This document shows, in pieces, positions 17,437 through 25,595 of a DNA stretch of 29,084 bases (positions are counted from its first letter, which is position 1; each line of letters starts with the position of its first letter). The DNA comes from Clostridiales bacterium. GTDB taxonomy: Bacteria; Bacillota; Clostridia; Oscillospirales; QAMX01. The stretch covers positions 1-29,084 of the forward strand of contig JAAZBA010000203.1 in the NCBI GenBank assembly GCA_012514045.1. The letters are read 5' to 3'. The notes under the pieces were generated by a model. The model was given only the letters and a program-made list of their open reading frames with translations. It ran no database searches and had not been told where the DNA came from. Both the position numbers and the translations under genes were made by a program.

Positions 17437-19814
17437 GCTACATAAATCCTGTACCGATAATGCGCCGGGGACATGATACCCCCGAGATGAGCAGAATATA
17501 CGCTATGATGCTCAAGTTCATCAAGTTCCCCTGCAAATACTTCCAACTGTGGAACGTGCGTCCAAACTGCGGCTATTTCTTCACAGGTTCCCACTGGTAC
17601 GGAGCTGATCAAAACCAAATGGCGTTTATCACTGCTTTCATGTCCAAATACGGAGACTTTGACGAAGAACTGGCGGGCATCACAAGGGAAGAAATCCGGG
17701 ACATGTGCATAAAAACCATCCGCTATTCCTGCTTCACCCACGATACCGGTCCCGAGGACTGCGTTCGTGTTATGGGCAGAAACAAGCTCCAGTCCGGCAC
17801 AAAATGGGGCGGCAATTATGTGCCTTGGCCCGGGCCGAGAAACAAGTTCTTCCAGTCCTCCCAGGTAGGGGGAAGCATCACCAGTTTAGGCTTTGCTGTA
17901 TGGATAATGTGGGAGGATCTTGATGAGGAAACACGGCAGATGGCCTATAACGCCATAACCGACTATGCGGAGCGCTGGGTTAACTATTAGCCCCGCGACG
18001 GCGTTTACTATAATACCCAGGCGGAGGAGAACGGCTGGACAGCCATGGGTCTTTTTACCGCCGCTTGCCTTTTCAGAGACGATCCCAGAGCGCCGGCTTG
18101 GAGGGAAAGCGCCATATGCTGGCTCCTTGACTCCGGCATGACGCCCCTCGACAGGGTTTCCTCAAGGGTGCTCTCCGACGGCAAACCTATCGGCAGCAAA
18201 GTGGGACATATCACAATCCAACCGGACTTCACCGCGGAAAACCACGGAATAGTACACCCTGATTACCTTGGCGCTCCCTTAGCTTACCGCGCGCAATTTA
18301 TCCTTTTCTCTAAGCTTGCGGGAGACACCGGTGAAATCCCTGGGATTTTTATAAACTGGGACAATATCTACAACAAAGTGTTCAAGGTATGCGCCTCCGC
18401 AGACGGCGGAGTGGTGCCCATCCAGTCCCAGGATTGGTGGTATTACAGGATTGGGATGCTGAACATCCACATCGCCACAAAGCTTTTGTTTGACGACCGC
18501 CATGCGGCGCTGCTTGAGAAGAAATGTCTCCATGTTTTAGAGACTACCCAGGCGGGACACGACAACGGCACCTTCATCGACAATGAACCGGACAAGTGCA
18601 TTGTGTCAAATGATTTCCAGACACTGACAGATATGGAGCCTTCATTTTGCAGCGCGCTGGCAGTCGCCTGGTTGTGGTACATGGTTGGAGGCGAAGGCGT
18701 AACCCCTGTGAACTGCGAAGAGTATGAGGCAGATATCTGCAGGGTAAAGCACTACCCTCACGGCGGTACCGTCCTCCAAAGGACAAAAGACGCATTCAAC
18801 GCTTTCTCCTATAGAAACTCCGCTATTGCTTTCTCATTGCCGAAGGACAAGCTCTGGACAATAACCGTTCCCCCCTGCTCTACCTTCGGCGCCATGAAGT
18901 TCAAAGACGATTGCTCCGAAGACTACGGACTTTCCAATCAGGACACAATAAGATACGTGGAAAATCTCAGGGTCTATGACGATATTGACACCTTTGCCGC
19001 CGCAGCTTCCATCAATAGAGGTCTCGGAAAAGCGCGTCAGGATGTGGCGTTTGTAAGCCTTCCCGACGGTGTCGCCGTGTATTTCTCAAGGGTGAAAGCA
19101 GTAAAGGACTGCAGCATCGAAAGCTACACCTCAGGACTGACGGGAGTCAGGAACGAATATTATAAACTTATGCCCGAATTCGCCAAGGGCTACCGCAATA
19201 TTTATGTCGATGACAGAGAGCCCGTGAAAATGGAAGGCTACATCGGCGGTGAGGACATAATTACCGACTTCGGCAAGGCGCGCTTCGTTGCGATTGACGA
19301 CAAAATCTCGTACATACTCCACGGCGGCAACAACGTTCGCTACATAAGCCATCATCACTACCCGAAATGGAAAGGTATTGAGGATTTCCTTGTGCTGAAC
19401 TATATGGAAAACGTAGAGATGAAGGCGGGAGACGAGCTTCCTCTCTATGTTCAGGTATGTCTGCCAAACGAGAATATAGAAAAAGCAAGGGAGAAACGTT
19501 TGTATGTATCCTGCGGAGGGAACACCGATGGGGTCATTCTGGGAGACAGGTTTATTTTCTCATCTCTGCTTCCGTCGGAAGGACTTTCCGAGACTTCGTT
19601 CCGGATTGAAGCCGGGGAAGTGCCGCTGTTTGAGGGCAGCGTAAGCTTCAGAGACGGTATCTATACCCATTCCCAGACCCTTCCCGTCAGAGGCTGCGGA
19701 GTAAGGACAGCGCTGGCAAAGGTCAAAACCGACAGAAACTTCGACGCCGTTGTTCTGCCCTGCGGCAACACGCTTATCCGCTTTGAGGGAGAAAACACAT
19801 ACCACTCCCTGTAA
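17433..19814 (+). pseudogene. Paralogue B of the ~800-residue enzyme, interrupted by one in-frame TAG
   Basis: The frame from 17433 to the TAA at 19812-19814 has 793 sense positions apart from a single TAG at 17988-17990 (codon 186), with no frameshift. It aligns to protein A along its full length and the two are most alike in the first 185 residues, sharing RPNCGYFFTG, SCFTHDTGPEDC, GTKWGGNYV, QAEENGWT and SQDWWYY. At the lesion, A has Trp-Ala-Gln-Glu-Glu-Ser-Arg-Asp-Gly and B has Trp-Val-Asn-Tyr-stop-Pro-Arg-Asp-Gly, so TAG replaces a GAG codon by one transversion. The rest looks conserved. Alternatives are a young nonsense mutation, a sequencing error, or read-through. TAG is used as a normal stop for thiI, the M23 gene and lysR here, so general reassignment is unlikely. 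An independent restart at 18045 lacks a well-spaced ribosome binding site. The start overlaps the stop of A by four bases. Confidence 0.75.
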
Positions 19815-19836
19815 AGCACGGCAAATAGAATAACAG

Positions 19837-19890
19837 CTCCGCCCGAAAGGAGTGATTCCCTTCGGGCGGAGTTTCCTTCTGTTGTTTTTT
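19837..19890 (+). terminator. Terminator of the carbohydrate operon
   Basis: Arms CTCCGCCCGAAAGG (19837-19850) and CCTTCGGGCGGAG (19859-19871) form a long GC-rich stem with one bulge. They are followed by TTTCCTTCTGTTG and then TTTTTT at 19885-19890. Confidence 0.85.
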
Positions 19891-19930
19891 CATCTTTTTC
19901 ATATTCATAAAATCTTAATCCGTTCCCTAC

Positions 19931-19960
19931 TTTACCCTTAAGAGATATATGCTGTATAAT
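19931..19960 (+). promoter_or_regulatory. Promoter of the two-component system genes
   Basis: TTTACC (19931-19936), an 18-bp spacer and a perfect TATAAT (19955-19960), 26 bp before the regulator ATG. The weak -35 element would suit activation, perhaps autoregulation, but no clear direct repeat for an OmpR-type protein is seen. Confidence 0.55.
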
Positions 19961-19986
19961 ATATCACGAAAGGAGGGGGATCAGAA

Positions 19987-20685
19987 ATGTACAACATACT
20001 TATCTGCGATGACGAAAAAGATATTGTCAACGCTTTGAAAGTCTACCTTGCCGACCCGGCGTATGTACTGTTTGAGGCTTATAATGGCAAAGAAACGATA
20101 GATATTGTGTCAAGGGAAGATATACATCTGGTGCTTCTCGACATCATGATGCCCGTGATGGACGGTATAACCGCCATGGCAAAGCTCAGGGAGATATCAA
20201 ACGTGCCGATTATCCTTCTTACAGCCAAGAGCGAGGACACAGACAAGATTCTCGGTCTCAACGTGGGAGCGGACGACTACATTACTAAGCCCTTCAATCC
20301 CGTGGAGGTGGCGGCAAGAGTACGCTCCCAGCTTCGCCGTTATATGCAGCTTGGAGGTGGAAGCATTAAGCCATCGGTACTGACGGTGGGGAGTATAACG
20401 CTGGACGACGCGTCGAAGGAGGTCACCCTTGACGGTGAGCCGGTATCCGTCACTCCAACGGAGTTCGAAATCCTGAAGCTGCTCATGGAGAGCCGGGGAC
20501 ATGTGTTCTCCCCAAAGGAAATTTATCGCAGGATATGGCAGGAGGAACCCTATGGCAGCGACAACACCGTGGCTGTTCATATCCGCCATCTCAGAGAGAA
20601 GCTTGAAATCAACCCCGCGGAGCCAAGATATTTGAAAGTTGTGTGGGGACAGGGCTATAAAATCGAGGGAGGAAGAAAAAAATGA
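19987..20685 (+). CDS. OmpR/PhoB-family response regulator
   Basis: 232 residues. The receiver domain spans 1-120, with the acidic pair D8/D9, phospho-acceptor D52 (LLDIMMPVMDG), switch T79 and K101 in ITKPF. The C-terminal winged helix spans about 130-230, with TPTEFEILKLLMES, the recognition-helix region SDNTVAVHIRHLREKL and a closing WGQGYKI wing. It is VanR/PhoP-like in overall sequence. GAAAGGAGGGGG precedes the ATG. The stop overlaps the kinase start (ATGA), so regulator and kinase are coupled. It has its own promoter after a strong terminator, so control of the preceding sugar operon is possible by proximity only. Confidence 0.95.
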   Translation: MYNILICDDEKDIVNALKVYLADPAYVLFEAYNGKETIDIVSREDIHLVLLDIMMPVMDGITAMAKLREISNVPIILLTAKSEDTDKILGLNVGADDYITKPFNPVEVAARVRSQLRRYMQLGGGSIKPSVLTVGSITLDDASKEVTLDGEPVSVTPTEFEILKLLMESRGHVFSPKEIYRRIWQEEPYGSDNTVAVHIRHLREKLEINPAEPRYLKVVWGQGYKIEGGRKK

Positions 20686-22271
20686 AAAACTTTTTGTGTA
20701 CAGTACCGGGAAAAACAATCCTATTTATGCTCACTATAATTTTTGCCGCAATGTTTTTAGTATCCGTCCTTGCAGCGGTAGTTATGACGGACGCAGACTT
20801 CTACACTCTGACGGAGAGAGAAATTATTCAGAACATGACAGACAAAGGCGTGCTCCCCGAGCTTGCGGAATTTATGTTTAAGCTTCGTTACATCGTATAT
20901 TTCATCGCCCCAGGCGCTCTCATCGCCGGTATTGTCAGCTTTGTCGCCCTCATGTGCGCCGTGGCAAGAAGGCCGGGAAGCGAGGAGATTTATCCCGGAC
21001 CTCTCTGCCGCTTGCCAGCGGATGTGCTGCTTGCCGGAGTTATGATTCTTCTTTTTTCTACGTTCCTTGTGTGCTACAACGTAAGAATCATAGACGATTT
21101 CGTTCAGCTTATCCTTATCTTCGTTTTTATTATCCTGACCTCGATTATCCTTCTGGGCGCCTGTGTAAGCTTTGCAGGTATGGCAAAAAGCGGTGTTCTT
21201 ATTAAAAACACAATCACATGGCGATGCCTGAGACTCCTTTGGAGACTGATAAAATGGATTTTCTACGTGCTTGCCTCCATCCCGCTTGTATGGCGCACTG
21301 CGCTTATAGTTTTCATTGTCAGCTTTGCTGAACTCATCGCTCTTAGCGGCACTCACTACAGGAATATCGGACTTGTCATCTCCCTTTGGTTTATTGAGAA
21401 ACTGATCCTGGTGCCTGTGATACTATATATCTCCATCGCTCTACGTAAACTTCAGAAGGGCGGCGAGGCTTTAGCCTCCGGCGACCTTAACGCCGCGGTT
21501 GACACTAAATTTCTCCTGTGGGATTTTAAGCGTCACGGCAACAACCTCAACAGCATCGGTGTTGGTATGACAAAGGCTATTGAGCAAAGAATGAAAAGCG
21601 AGCGGATGAAAACGGAGCTTATCACAAACGTATCCCACGACATAAAAACTCCCCTCACATCTATTATCAACTACTCGGACCTCATCATGAAGGAGGAGTG
21701 CGACAATCCGAAGATAATCGAATACTCCGAGGTGCTCCACCGCCAGTCCCAGCGGCTCAGGAGACTTACAGATGATCTGGTAGAGGCTTCAAAGGCCTCA
21801 AGCGGCGCAATGGATGTCACCCTCACCCCCTGCGAAGTGGGCACGATCCTCCTTCAGGCGGCGGCGGAATATGAGGAAAGGCTTGCCATGAATGACCTCA
21901 GCCTCGTAACCACACTTCCGGAAGAGACAGTGACAATCCTGGCGGACGGAGCGAAACTGTGGCGGGTACTTGACAACATCATGTCAAACGCCTGCAAATA
22001 CTCCCTTCCCGGCACAAGAATCTATCTGACCCTTGAGAAAACAGATAAAACTGCCGTTATTACCCTTAAAAATATCTCCTCCAAACCTCTGAATATAACC
22101 GCGGAGGAACTCATTGAGAGGTTCGTAAGAGGCGACGCCTCAAGAAACACAGAGGGCAACGGTCTTGGGCTTTCAATCGCCAAGAGCCTGACAGAGCTTC
22201 AGAAGGGATATCTGGGCGTGACTATCGACGGGGATCTGTTCAAAGTAACCATTAAATTCAGGGCTGAATAA
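20682..22271 (+). CDS. Multi-pass membrane sensor histidine kinase (VanS-like catalytic core)
   Basis: 529 residues. About six hydrophobic segments fill residues 11-255 (near 12-34, 70-95, 113-133, 141-165, 190-222 and 230-254) with short loops and only one extracytoplasmic stretch of some 35 residues (about 35-69), so it may sense membrane or envelope state rather than a soluble ligand. A HAMP-like linker leads to the HisKA domain, with the phospho-acceptor H319 in NVSHDIKTP. The ATPase domain has the N-box DNIMSNACKY (431-440) and the glycine box EGNGLGLSIA (491-500). The G1 box is replaced by a KNISSKPLNI segment, a variation typical of a VanS-like subgroup in gut Clostridia. It partners the adjacent regulator. 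The ligand is unknown. Confidence 0.92.
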   Translation: MKNFLCTVPGKTILFMLTIIFAAMFLVSVLAAVVMTDADFYTLTEREIIQNMTDKGVLPELAEFMFKLRYIVYFIAPGALIAGIVSFVALMCAVARRPGSEEIYPGPLCRLPADVLLAGVMILLFSTFLVCYNVRIIDDFVQLILIFVFIILTSIILLGACVSFAGMAKSGVLIKNTITWRCLRLLWRLIKWIFYVLASIPLVWRTALIVFIVSFAELIALSGTHYRNIGLVISLWFIEKLILVPVILYISIALRKLQKGGEALASGDLNAAVDTKFLLWDFKRHGNNLNSIGVGMTKAIEQRMKSERMKTELITNVSHDIKTPLTSIINYSDLIMKEECDNPKIIEYSEVLHRQSQRLRRLTDDLVEASKASSGAMDVTLTPCEVGTILLQAAAEYEERLAMNDLSLVTTLPEETVTILADGAKLWRVLDNIMSNACKYSLPGTRIYLTLEKTDKTAVITLKNISSKPLNITAEELIERFVRGDASRNTEGNGLGLSIAKSLTELQKGYLGVTIDGDLFKVTIKFRAE

Positions 22272-22277
22272 AAAAAC

Positions 22278-22311
22278 CTACCCGAAATGAATCGCTTCGG
22301 GTAGATTTTTT
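22278..22311. terminator. Bidirectional terminator between kinase gene and small (-) gene
   Basis: CTACCCGAA (22278-22286) and TTCGGGTAG (22296-22304) form a perfect 9-bp stem. ATTTTTT follows on the right and a run of A lies on the left (22269-22276), so it can stop transcription from both convergent genes. Confidence 0.88.
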
Positions 22312-22325
22312 GCTTTTATGTATGT

Positions 22326-22544
22326 TTACTTCTTGCCGAACAGGCCGCCCAACGCGCCGCCTATGCTGTCGAGCTTTATTTTCGCCTTTATGCCGTCAAC
22401 AACAGAGTTTATCTTATCATCGGGGAGGTCAACGCCGATGAGTTCCTCAACAACAGCGACCGGCTCTTCCTTGAATTTTGCCATAAGCTCTTTGTCGGAG
22501 GTCAGCTTTTTTACGATTTCTTCGATTTTTGTTTTGATATCCAT
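22326..22544 (-). CDS. Small 72-residue protein of unknown function
   Basis: The protein is highly charged and predicted helical (MDIKTKIEEIVKKLTSDKEL at the start), followed by EEPVAVVEELIGVDLPDDKI and a glycine-rich tail GGALGGLFGKK. Small proteins with this helical body and LFGKK tail are, as far as I recall, frequent in gut Clostridia and unassigned. The helical body faintly resembles Nif11-type RiPP leaders (residues x-D-x-E-L-x-x-K), but no modification enzyme or core peptide with Cys/Ser/Thr is present, so I do not call it a precursor. It has a good minus-strand promoter (22580-22608), GGAGA 10 nt before the start, and a shared terminator, so it is a real monocistronic gene. Confidence 0.78.
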   Translation of the reverse strand: MDIKTKIEEIVKKLTSDKELMAKFKEEPVAVVEELIGVDLPDDKINSVVDGIKAKIKLDSIGGALGGLFGKK

Positions 22545-22579
22545 TTATCAGTATTCTCCTGTCTGAATTTTATGGGATA

Positions 22580-22608
22580 ATTATATACCGAATATATCTA
22601 CAAGTCAA
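22580..22608 (-). promoter_or_regulatory. Sigma-A promoter for the 72-residue protein gene
   Basis: On the minus strand there is TTGACT (22608-22603), a 17-bp spacer and a perfect TATAAT (22585-22580), 36 bp before the ATG. The near-consensus strength implies high expression. Confidence 0.78.
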
Positions 22609-22616
22609 TATTATCC

Positions 22617-22644
22617 TTGCATTTCACCTTAAATATGGTAAAAT
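22617..22644 (+). promoter_or_regulatory. Promoter for the sugar isomerase/yfcE pair
   Basis: TTGCAT (22617-22622), a 16-bp spacer and TAAAAT (22639-22644), divergent from the promoter of the small (-) gene with about 10 bp between the two -35 elements. Confidence 0.55.
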
Positions 22645-22693
22645 ATAAGTACAGCGGGGTTTTCCCCTGATTCTTATGAGGAGGAACAATAAT

Positions 22694-23557
22694 ATGAAAA
22701 TCGGCGCAATGGTAGAATCCTTCCGTCTCGGCTTCCGCGGCGGTGTAGAAAAGGCTGCCGCCTTAGGTTGCAGCGGCGTACAGGTATACGCCACAACTTC
22801 CGGAATACTGGCAATCGATCAGATTACCGATGCAAAGGCAAAAGAGGCTCTTGATATTGTCAAGTCCAACGGTCTCGTTTTCTCCGCGCTCTGCGGCGAC
22901 TTCGGTTGCGGTTTCGACGATCCCGAACGCAACCCGGAGATGATAGAGAAGTCCAAGCGTGTACTTGAGCTTGCAAAGAAGCTGGGGTGCGACATCGTAA
23001 CCACCCATATACACAAGGTGCCCGTTGAGGAGTGCGCCTATAAAGAGGTTATGCGCAAGGCATGCCGTGAGCTCGCCTTGTTTGCCGACTCTATGGACGC
23101 AAGTTTTGCCCTTGAAACAGGTCCCGAGCCCGGCGAGGTGCTCTGCGATTTCCTTGACAGTCTTGGAGCCGGCGGCGTGCGCGTAAACTTCGACCCGGCG
23201 AACCTTGTAATGGTTGCGGGCGACCGTCCGGAGAACGCCCTCAAGTATCTTGGAAAATACGTTGTTCATACCCATGCCAAGGACGGTATCAAACTTGTAA
23301 AACCCGCAGAGGGTGAGGTCATCGTGGGCGCCGAAGCTCAGGAGCATGCGGAGCTTGCGAGGATGGGCCGTGAATACCTTGAGCTTCCCTTAGGCAAGGG
23401 CGACGTAAACTTCGACATTTATCTTCCGGCGCTGGCTGCCACAGGCTTCGACGGTTTCCTAACCATAGAGCGTGAGTGCGGCGACAATCCGGAAGAGGAT
23501 ATCGCTCTTGCGGTCGAATTCCTGCGTGAAAAGCTCAAGAAATTCAATCTTGCCTAA
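22694..23557 (+). CDS. Sugar phosphate isomerase/epimerase, xylose isomerase-like TIM barrel
   Basis: 287 residues. The sequence follows the AP_endonuc_2/xylose isomerase-like TIM-barrel pattern, with predicted metal ligands E141 (FALETGP), D167 (NFDPANL), H194 (HTHAKD) and E259 (TIERE). Enzymes of this group, such as IolE/IolI, tagatose epimerase or hydroxypyruvate isomerase, interconvert ketoses or act in inositol and uronate breakdown. The exact reaction cannot be read here. The longest frame starts at 22676, but that ATG is itself within the GAGGAGGA ribosome binding site, so 22694 is used. A YfcE-like gene begins 3 bp after the stop. It may serve the sugar catabolism encoded upstream, but it is separately transcribed. 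Confidence 0.88.
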   Translation: MKIGAMVESFRLGFRGGVEKAAALGCSGVQVYATTSGILAIDQITDAKAKEALDIVKSNGLVFSALCGDFGCGFDDPERNPEMIEKSKRVLELAKKLGCDIVTTHIHKVPVEECAYKEVMRKACRELALFADSMDASFALETGPEPGEVLCDFLDSLGAGGVRVNFDPANLVMVAGDRPENALKYLGKYVVHTHAKDGIKLVKPAEGEVIVGAEAQEHAELARMGREYLELPLGKGDVNFDIYLPALAATGFDGFLTIERECGDNPEEDIALAVEFLREKLKKFNLA

Positions 23558-23560
23558 ACA

Positions 23561-24097
23561 GTGAAGCTGCTTATTGCCTCCGATATACACGGAAGCGAAA
23601 AATACTGCCGGGCTTTGATTGATGAGTACAATTCCCGTGATTATAACGCTCTTGTGCTTCTCGGGGATATCCTCTATCACGGTCCTAGAAACGACCTGCC
23701 GGAGGAATACGCTCCGAAGGAAGTCTTTGAGCTTCTCACTCCCATTTCCGACAGCATTCTTGCCATAAGGGGCAACTGCGAGGCGGAGGTGGACGATGTG
23801 GTGCTCCCCTTCCCTATATCCGCCATGTACGCCGTGATATACGATGGGTGCGTAACGATGTACCTCTCCCACGGTCACAGGGAGCTGCCAAAGCTCAAAA
23901 GGGGCAGCGTATACCTTACGGGGCATACCCATATCCCGAAAGCTGAATGGGATGACGAAAGGCTGTATCTCAACCCCGGCTCTGTATCAATCCCCAAAAA
24001 CGGCACGCCCCATAGCTTCATGAGATATGAAAACAGAGTTTTCACCTGGCATGATATTGTCACGGGAGAGGAATATATGCGGCAGGAGATAAAGTAA
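23561..24097 (+). CDS. yfcE: YfcE/MJ0936-type metallophosphoesterase
   Basis: 178 residues with all calcineurin-like metal motifs: D8-x-H10 (SDIHG), GD36 (LLGDILYHG), GN72 (IRGNCEAEVD), H104-x-H106 (SHGHR) and GH122-x-H124 (LTGHTH). The GNC-x-x-E-V-D pattern and the length match YfcE, a manganese-dependent phosphodiesterase whose physiological substrate is unclear. The start is GTG with no good ribosome binding site and lies 3 bp after the isomerase stop, so translation is probably coupled to it. The last 46 bases of the gene belong to a 51-bp sequence repeated at 28950-29000, evidence that the 3' end is a junction of the downstream island. Confidence 0.88.
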   Translation: MKLLIASDIHGSEKYCRALIDEYNSRDYNALVLLGDILYHGPRNDLPEEYAPKEVFELLTPISDSILAIRGNCEAEVDDVVLPFPISAMYAVIYDGCVTMYLSHGHRELPKLKRGSVYLTGHTHIPKAEWDDERLYLNPGSVSIPKNGTPHSFMRYENRVFTWHDIVTGEEYMRQEIK

Positions 24098-24102
24098 ACA
24101 TG
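24052..24102 (+). repeat. 51-bp direct repeat, left copy (3' end of yfcE)
   Basis: Runs from TGATATTGTCACGGG to AAAGTAAACATG and recurs at 28950-29000 with one mismatch (G at 24088, T at 28986). It covers the last codons and stop of yfcE, the usual kind of site used by site-specific integrases. Confidence 0.93.
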
Positions 24103-24109
24103 AAAAAAG

Positions 24110-24141
24110 CCCGAATGGACAGGCTCCGTTCGGGTTTTTTT
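24110..24141 (+). terminator. Terminator of the isomerase-yfcE transcript
   Basis: CCCGAATGGA (24110-24119) and TCCGTTCGGG (24125-24134) form a 10-bp stem with one G-U pair and a 5-nt loop, followed by TTTTTTT. Confidence 0.9.
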
Positions 24142-24253
24142 GAGCAGCAGAAAGTATCTGATGAGACATGTAAATAATAAGTCCTTCGTAAAAATCCGTC
24201 AATAAAGCTTGATAATCGGATACGGTTGTGTTACCATTGCCTTATCCGGTAAT

Positions 24254-24545
24254 GTCTGCAAAAGCATAGGCATTAATGCAGACTACACTAGCTTTAAGGA
24301 ACAAATATTATTGTTCACATAGCAATGTCCTCAATACCGAGCCTTACGGAATGTAGATTTGCAGCTATTGATTAAGTTCGGATAGTATTGAGGTTTATAG
24401 CTACGGCAATATAATAACCAGCAAAACTGTAATATGTATCCTATGTTCTTTACGATTGCTGTGGATTGGAGGGCGTTAATAGCACAGTTAGCGGTTTCTC
24501 AAAACCGTTGGTGCTGAAAGCATATGGGATTTACTGTTTATGAAG
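24254..24545 (+). ncRNA. Noncoding region with several nested inverted repeats, candidate structured RNA upstream of lysR
   Basis: Between the yfcE terminator and lysR (24142-24628) there is no gene. Three folding units are visible. First, GTCTGCA/TGCAGAC (24254-24260 with 24277-24283). Second, a long hairpin closed by the perfect CCTCAATAC/GTATTGAGG (24329-24337 with 24385-24393), with further inner pairing (CGA/TCG, CTTA/TAAG). Third, a nested domain in which AAAC-T-GTAA (24424-24432) faces TTAC-T-GTTT (24531-24539) and ATCCTATG (24438-24445) faces CATATGGGAT (24521-24530). This third unit encloses a hairpin AGCAC..CGGTTT/AAACCG..GTGCT (24481-24515). It does not match SAM, cobalamin, THF or T-box consensus sequences that I know. 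It could be a leader RNA, an independent RNA, or an element end. Confidence 0.4.
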
Positions 24546-24628
24546 TGGTACCAATAAGGAAAAACTGTTAAATCCAATATTAAGATTAGAAAAGCTAATT
24601 TAGTTATATTTCTAGGAGGTTATGTAAA

Positions 24629-25540
24629 ATGACTTTACAGCAATTAAAATATGTTATTACTATTGCAGAATGCGGTTCGATTACTTCCGCAGCGCAAAAA
24701 CTTTTTGTGTCACAACCAAGTCTTTCAAATTCCTTGTCAGAACTTGAAAAAGAAATGGGGATCACTATATTTTACCGCAACAATAGAGGCGCTTATCTGT
24801 CAGAAGAAGGCTCTAAATTTCTTTCTTATGCTCGACAGGTCATAGAACAAGCGGAACTCTTAGAACAGCAGTACAAAGAGAAAGAACCTATCCGCCGTGT
24901 ATTCTCTATATCAGCACAGCATTATGCTTTTGTAGTAAACGCATTTGTTGCACTAGTTAAGGAGTATGGCAAGAACAAATATGAGTTTACTCTAAGAGAA
25001 ACTAGAACCCATGACATTATTGAAGATGTGAGGACCTCACGCAGTGAACTCGGTGTTCTCTTTTTGAGTAAATTTAATCGCGAGATTATTTTGCGCATTA
25101 TTCACACAGCTGATTTAAAATTTATTCCACTTTTTATTGCTACTCCACATGTTTTTGTAAGTCATAAAAATCCTCTTGCAAAAAAGAAGTTTGTGACACT
25201 TGATGATTTAAAAGAATTTCCCAGGCTTACCTATGAGCAGGGCATTAATAATTCTTTCTACTATTCCGAGGAGCTTCACAGCATTGAGGAAAGTCCCAAA
25301 GGGATTATTGTAACTGACCGTGCTACTCTCTTTAATCTTCTGATAGGTCTTGAAGGATATACAATATCCTCAGGCATTTTAAGCAGTGATCTAAATGGAA
25401 CCAATATTGTATCCATTCCTCTTAAAAGTGATGAAATCATGGAAATAGGTTATATAGCTCCTACATACAAACCGTTAGGTTCAGTTAGCGAAAGATATAT
25501 TGAGCATCTTAAAAACTATATTGATAGTTATCGGTCATAG
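24629..25540 (+). CDS. LysR-family transcriptional regulator, probable controller of metE
   Basis: 303 residues. An N-terminal winged helix (MTLQQLKYVITIAECGSITS, then AAQKLFVSQPSLSNSLSELE) is followed by a linker helix and a two-lobed substrate-binding domain from about residue 90. AGGAGG lies 9 nt before the start. It is in the same direction as metE, 129 bp upstream of it, with a palindrome in the gap. MetR of enterobacteria and MtaR/CmbR-type LysR proteins of Gram-positives control methionine genes, so regulation of metE is a natural inference. The effector (homocysteine, O-acetylserine or other) cannot be told. The AT-rich codon use matches metE and differs from genes left of 24100. TAG stop. 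Confidence 0.88.
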   Translation: MTLQQLKYVITIAECGSITSAAQKLFVSQPSLSNSLSELEKEMGITIFYRNNRGAYLSEEGSKFLSYARQVIEQAELLEQQYKEKEPIRRVFSISAQHYAFVVNAFVALVKEYGKNKYEFTLRETRTHDIIEDVRTSRSELGVLFLSKFNREIILRIIHTADLKFIPLFIATPHVFVSHKNPLAKKKFVTLDDLKEFPRLTYEQGINNSFYYSEELHSIEESPKGIIVTDRATLFNLLIGLEGYTISSGILSSDLNGTNIVSIPLKSDEIMEIGYIAPTYKPLGSVSERYIEHLKNYIDSYRS

Positions 25541-25595
25541 TTTTTAGCTATTGACAAGTATAAAAAACAAATATTAACACATATCAGTCTTCTCG

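Noticed and set aside
17988..17990. General reassignment of TAG as a sense codon
   Set aside because: thiI, the M23 gene and lysR all end naturally at TAG at the expected family lengths, so TAG works as a stop in this genome.
18045..19814. Separate gene starting at the ATG after the TAG
   Set aside because: The nearest GGAGGAG lies about 15 nt away, too far, and the protein would start in the middle of a domain conserved with paralogue A.
19987..22271. Two-component system as the dedicated regulator of the sugar operon
   Set aside because: A strong terminator and a separate promoter lie between them, and LplABC operons usually use AraC/YesMN-type regulators. Proximity alone is not evidence.
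24511..24524. GTGCTGAAAGCATA similar to a segment near the 3' end of 23S rRNA
   Set aside because: The match is only about a dozen bases and the flanks do not continue as 23S rRNA, so it is probably chance.
24545..24552. GTGGTACC resembling the T-box core (UGGNACC)
   Set aside because: No stem I with specifier loop, no GCG after ACC and no competing terminator hairpin follow, so a T-box riboswitch is not supported.
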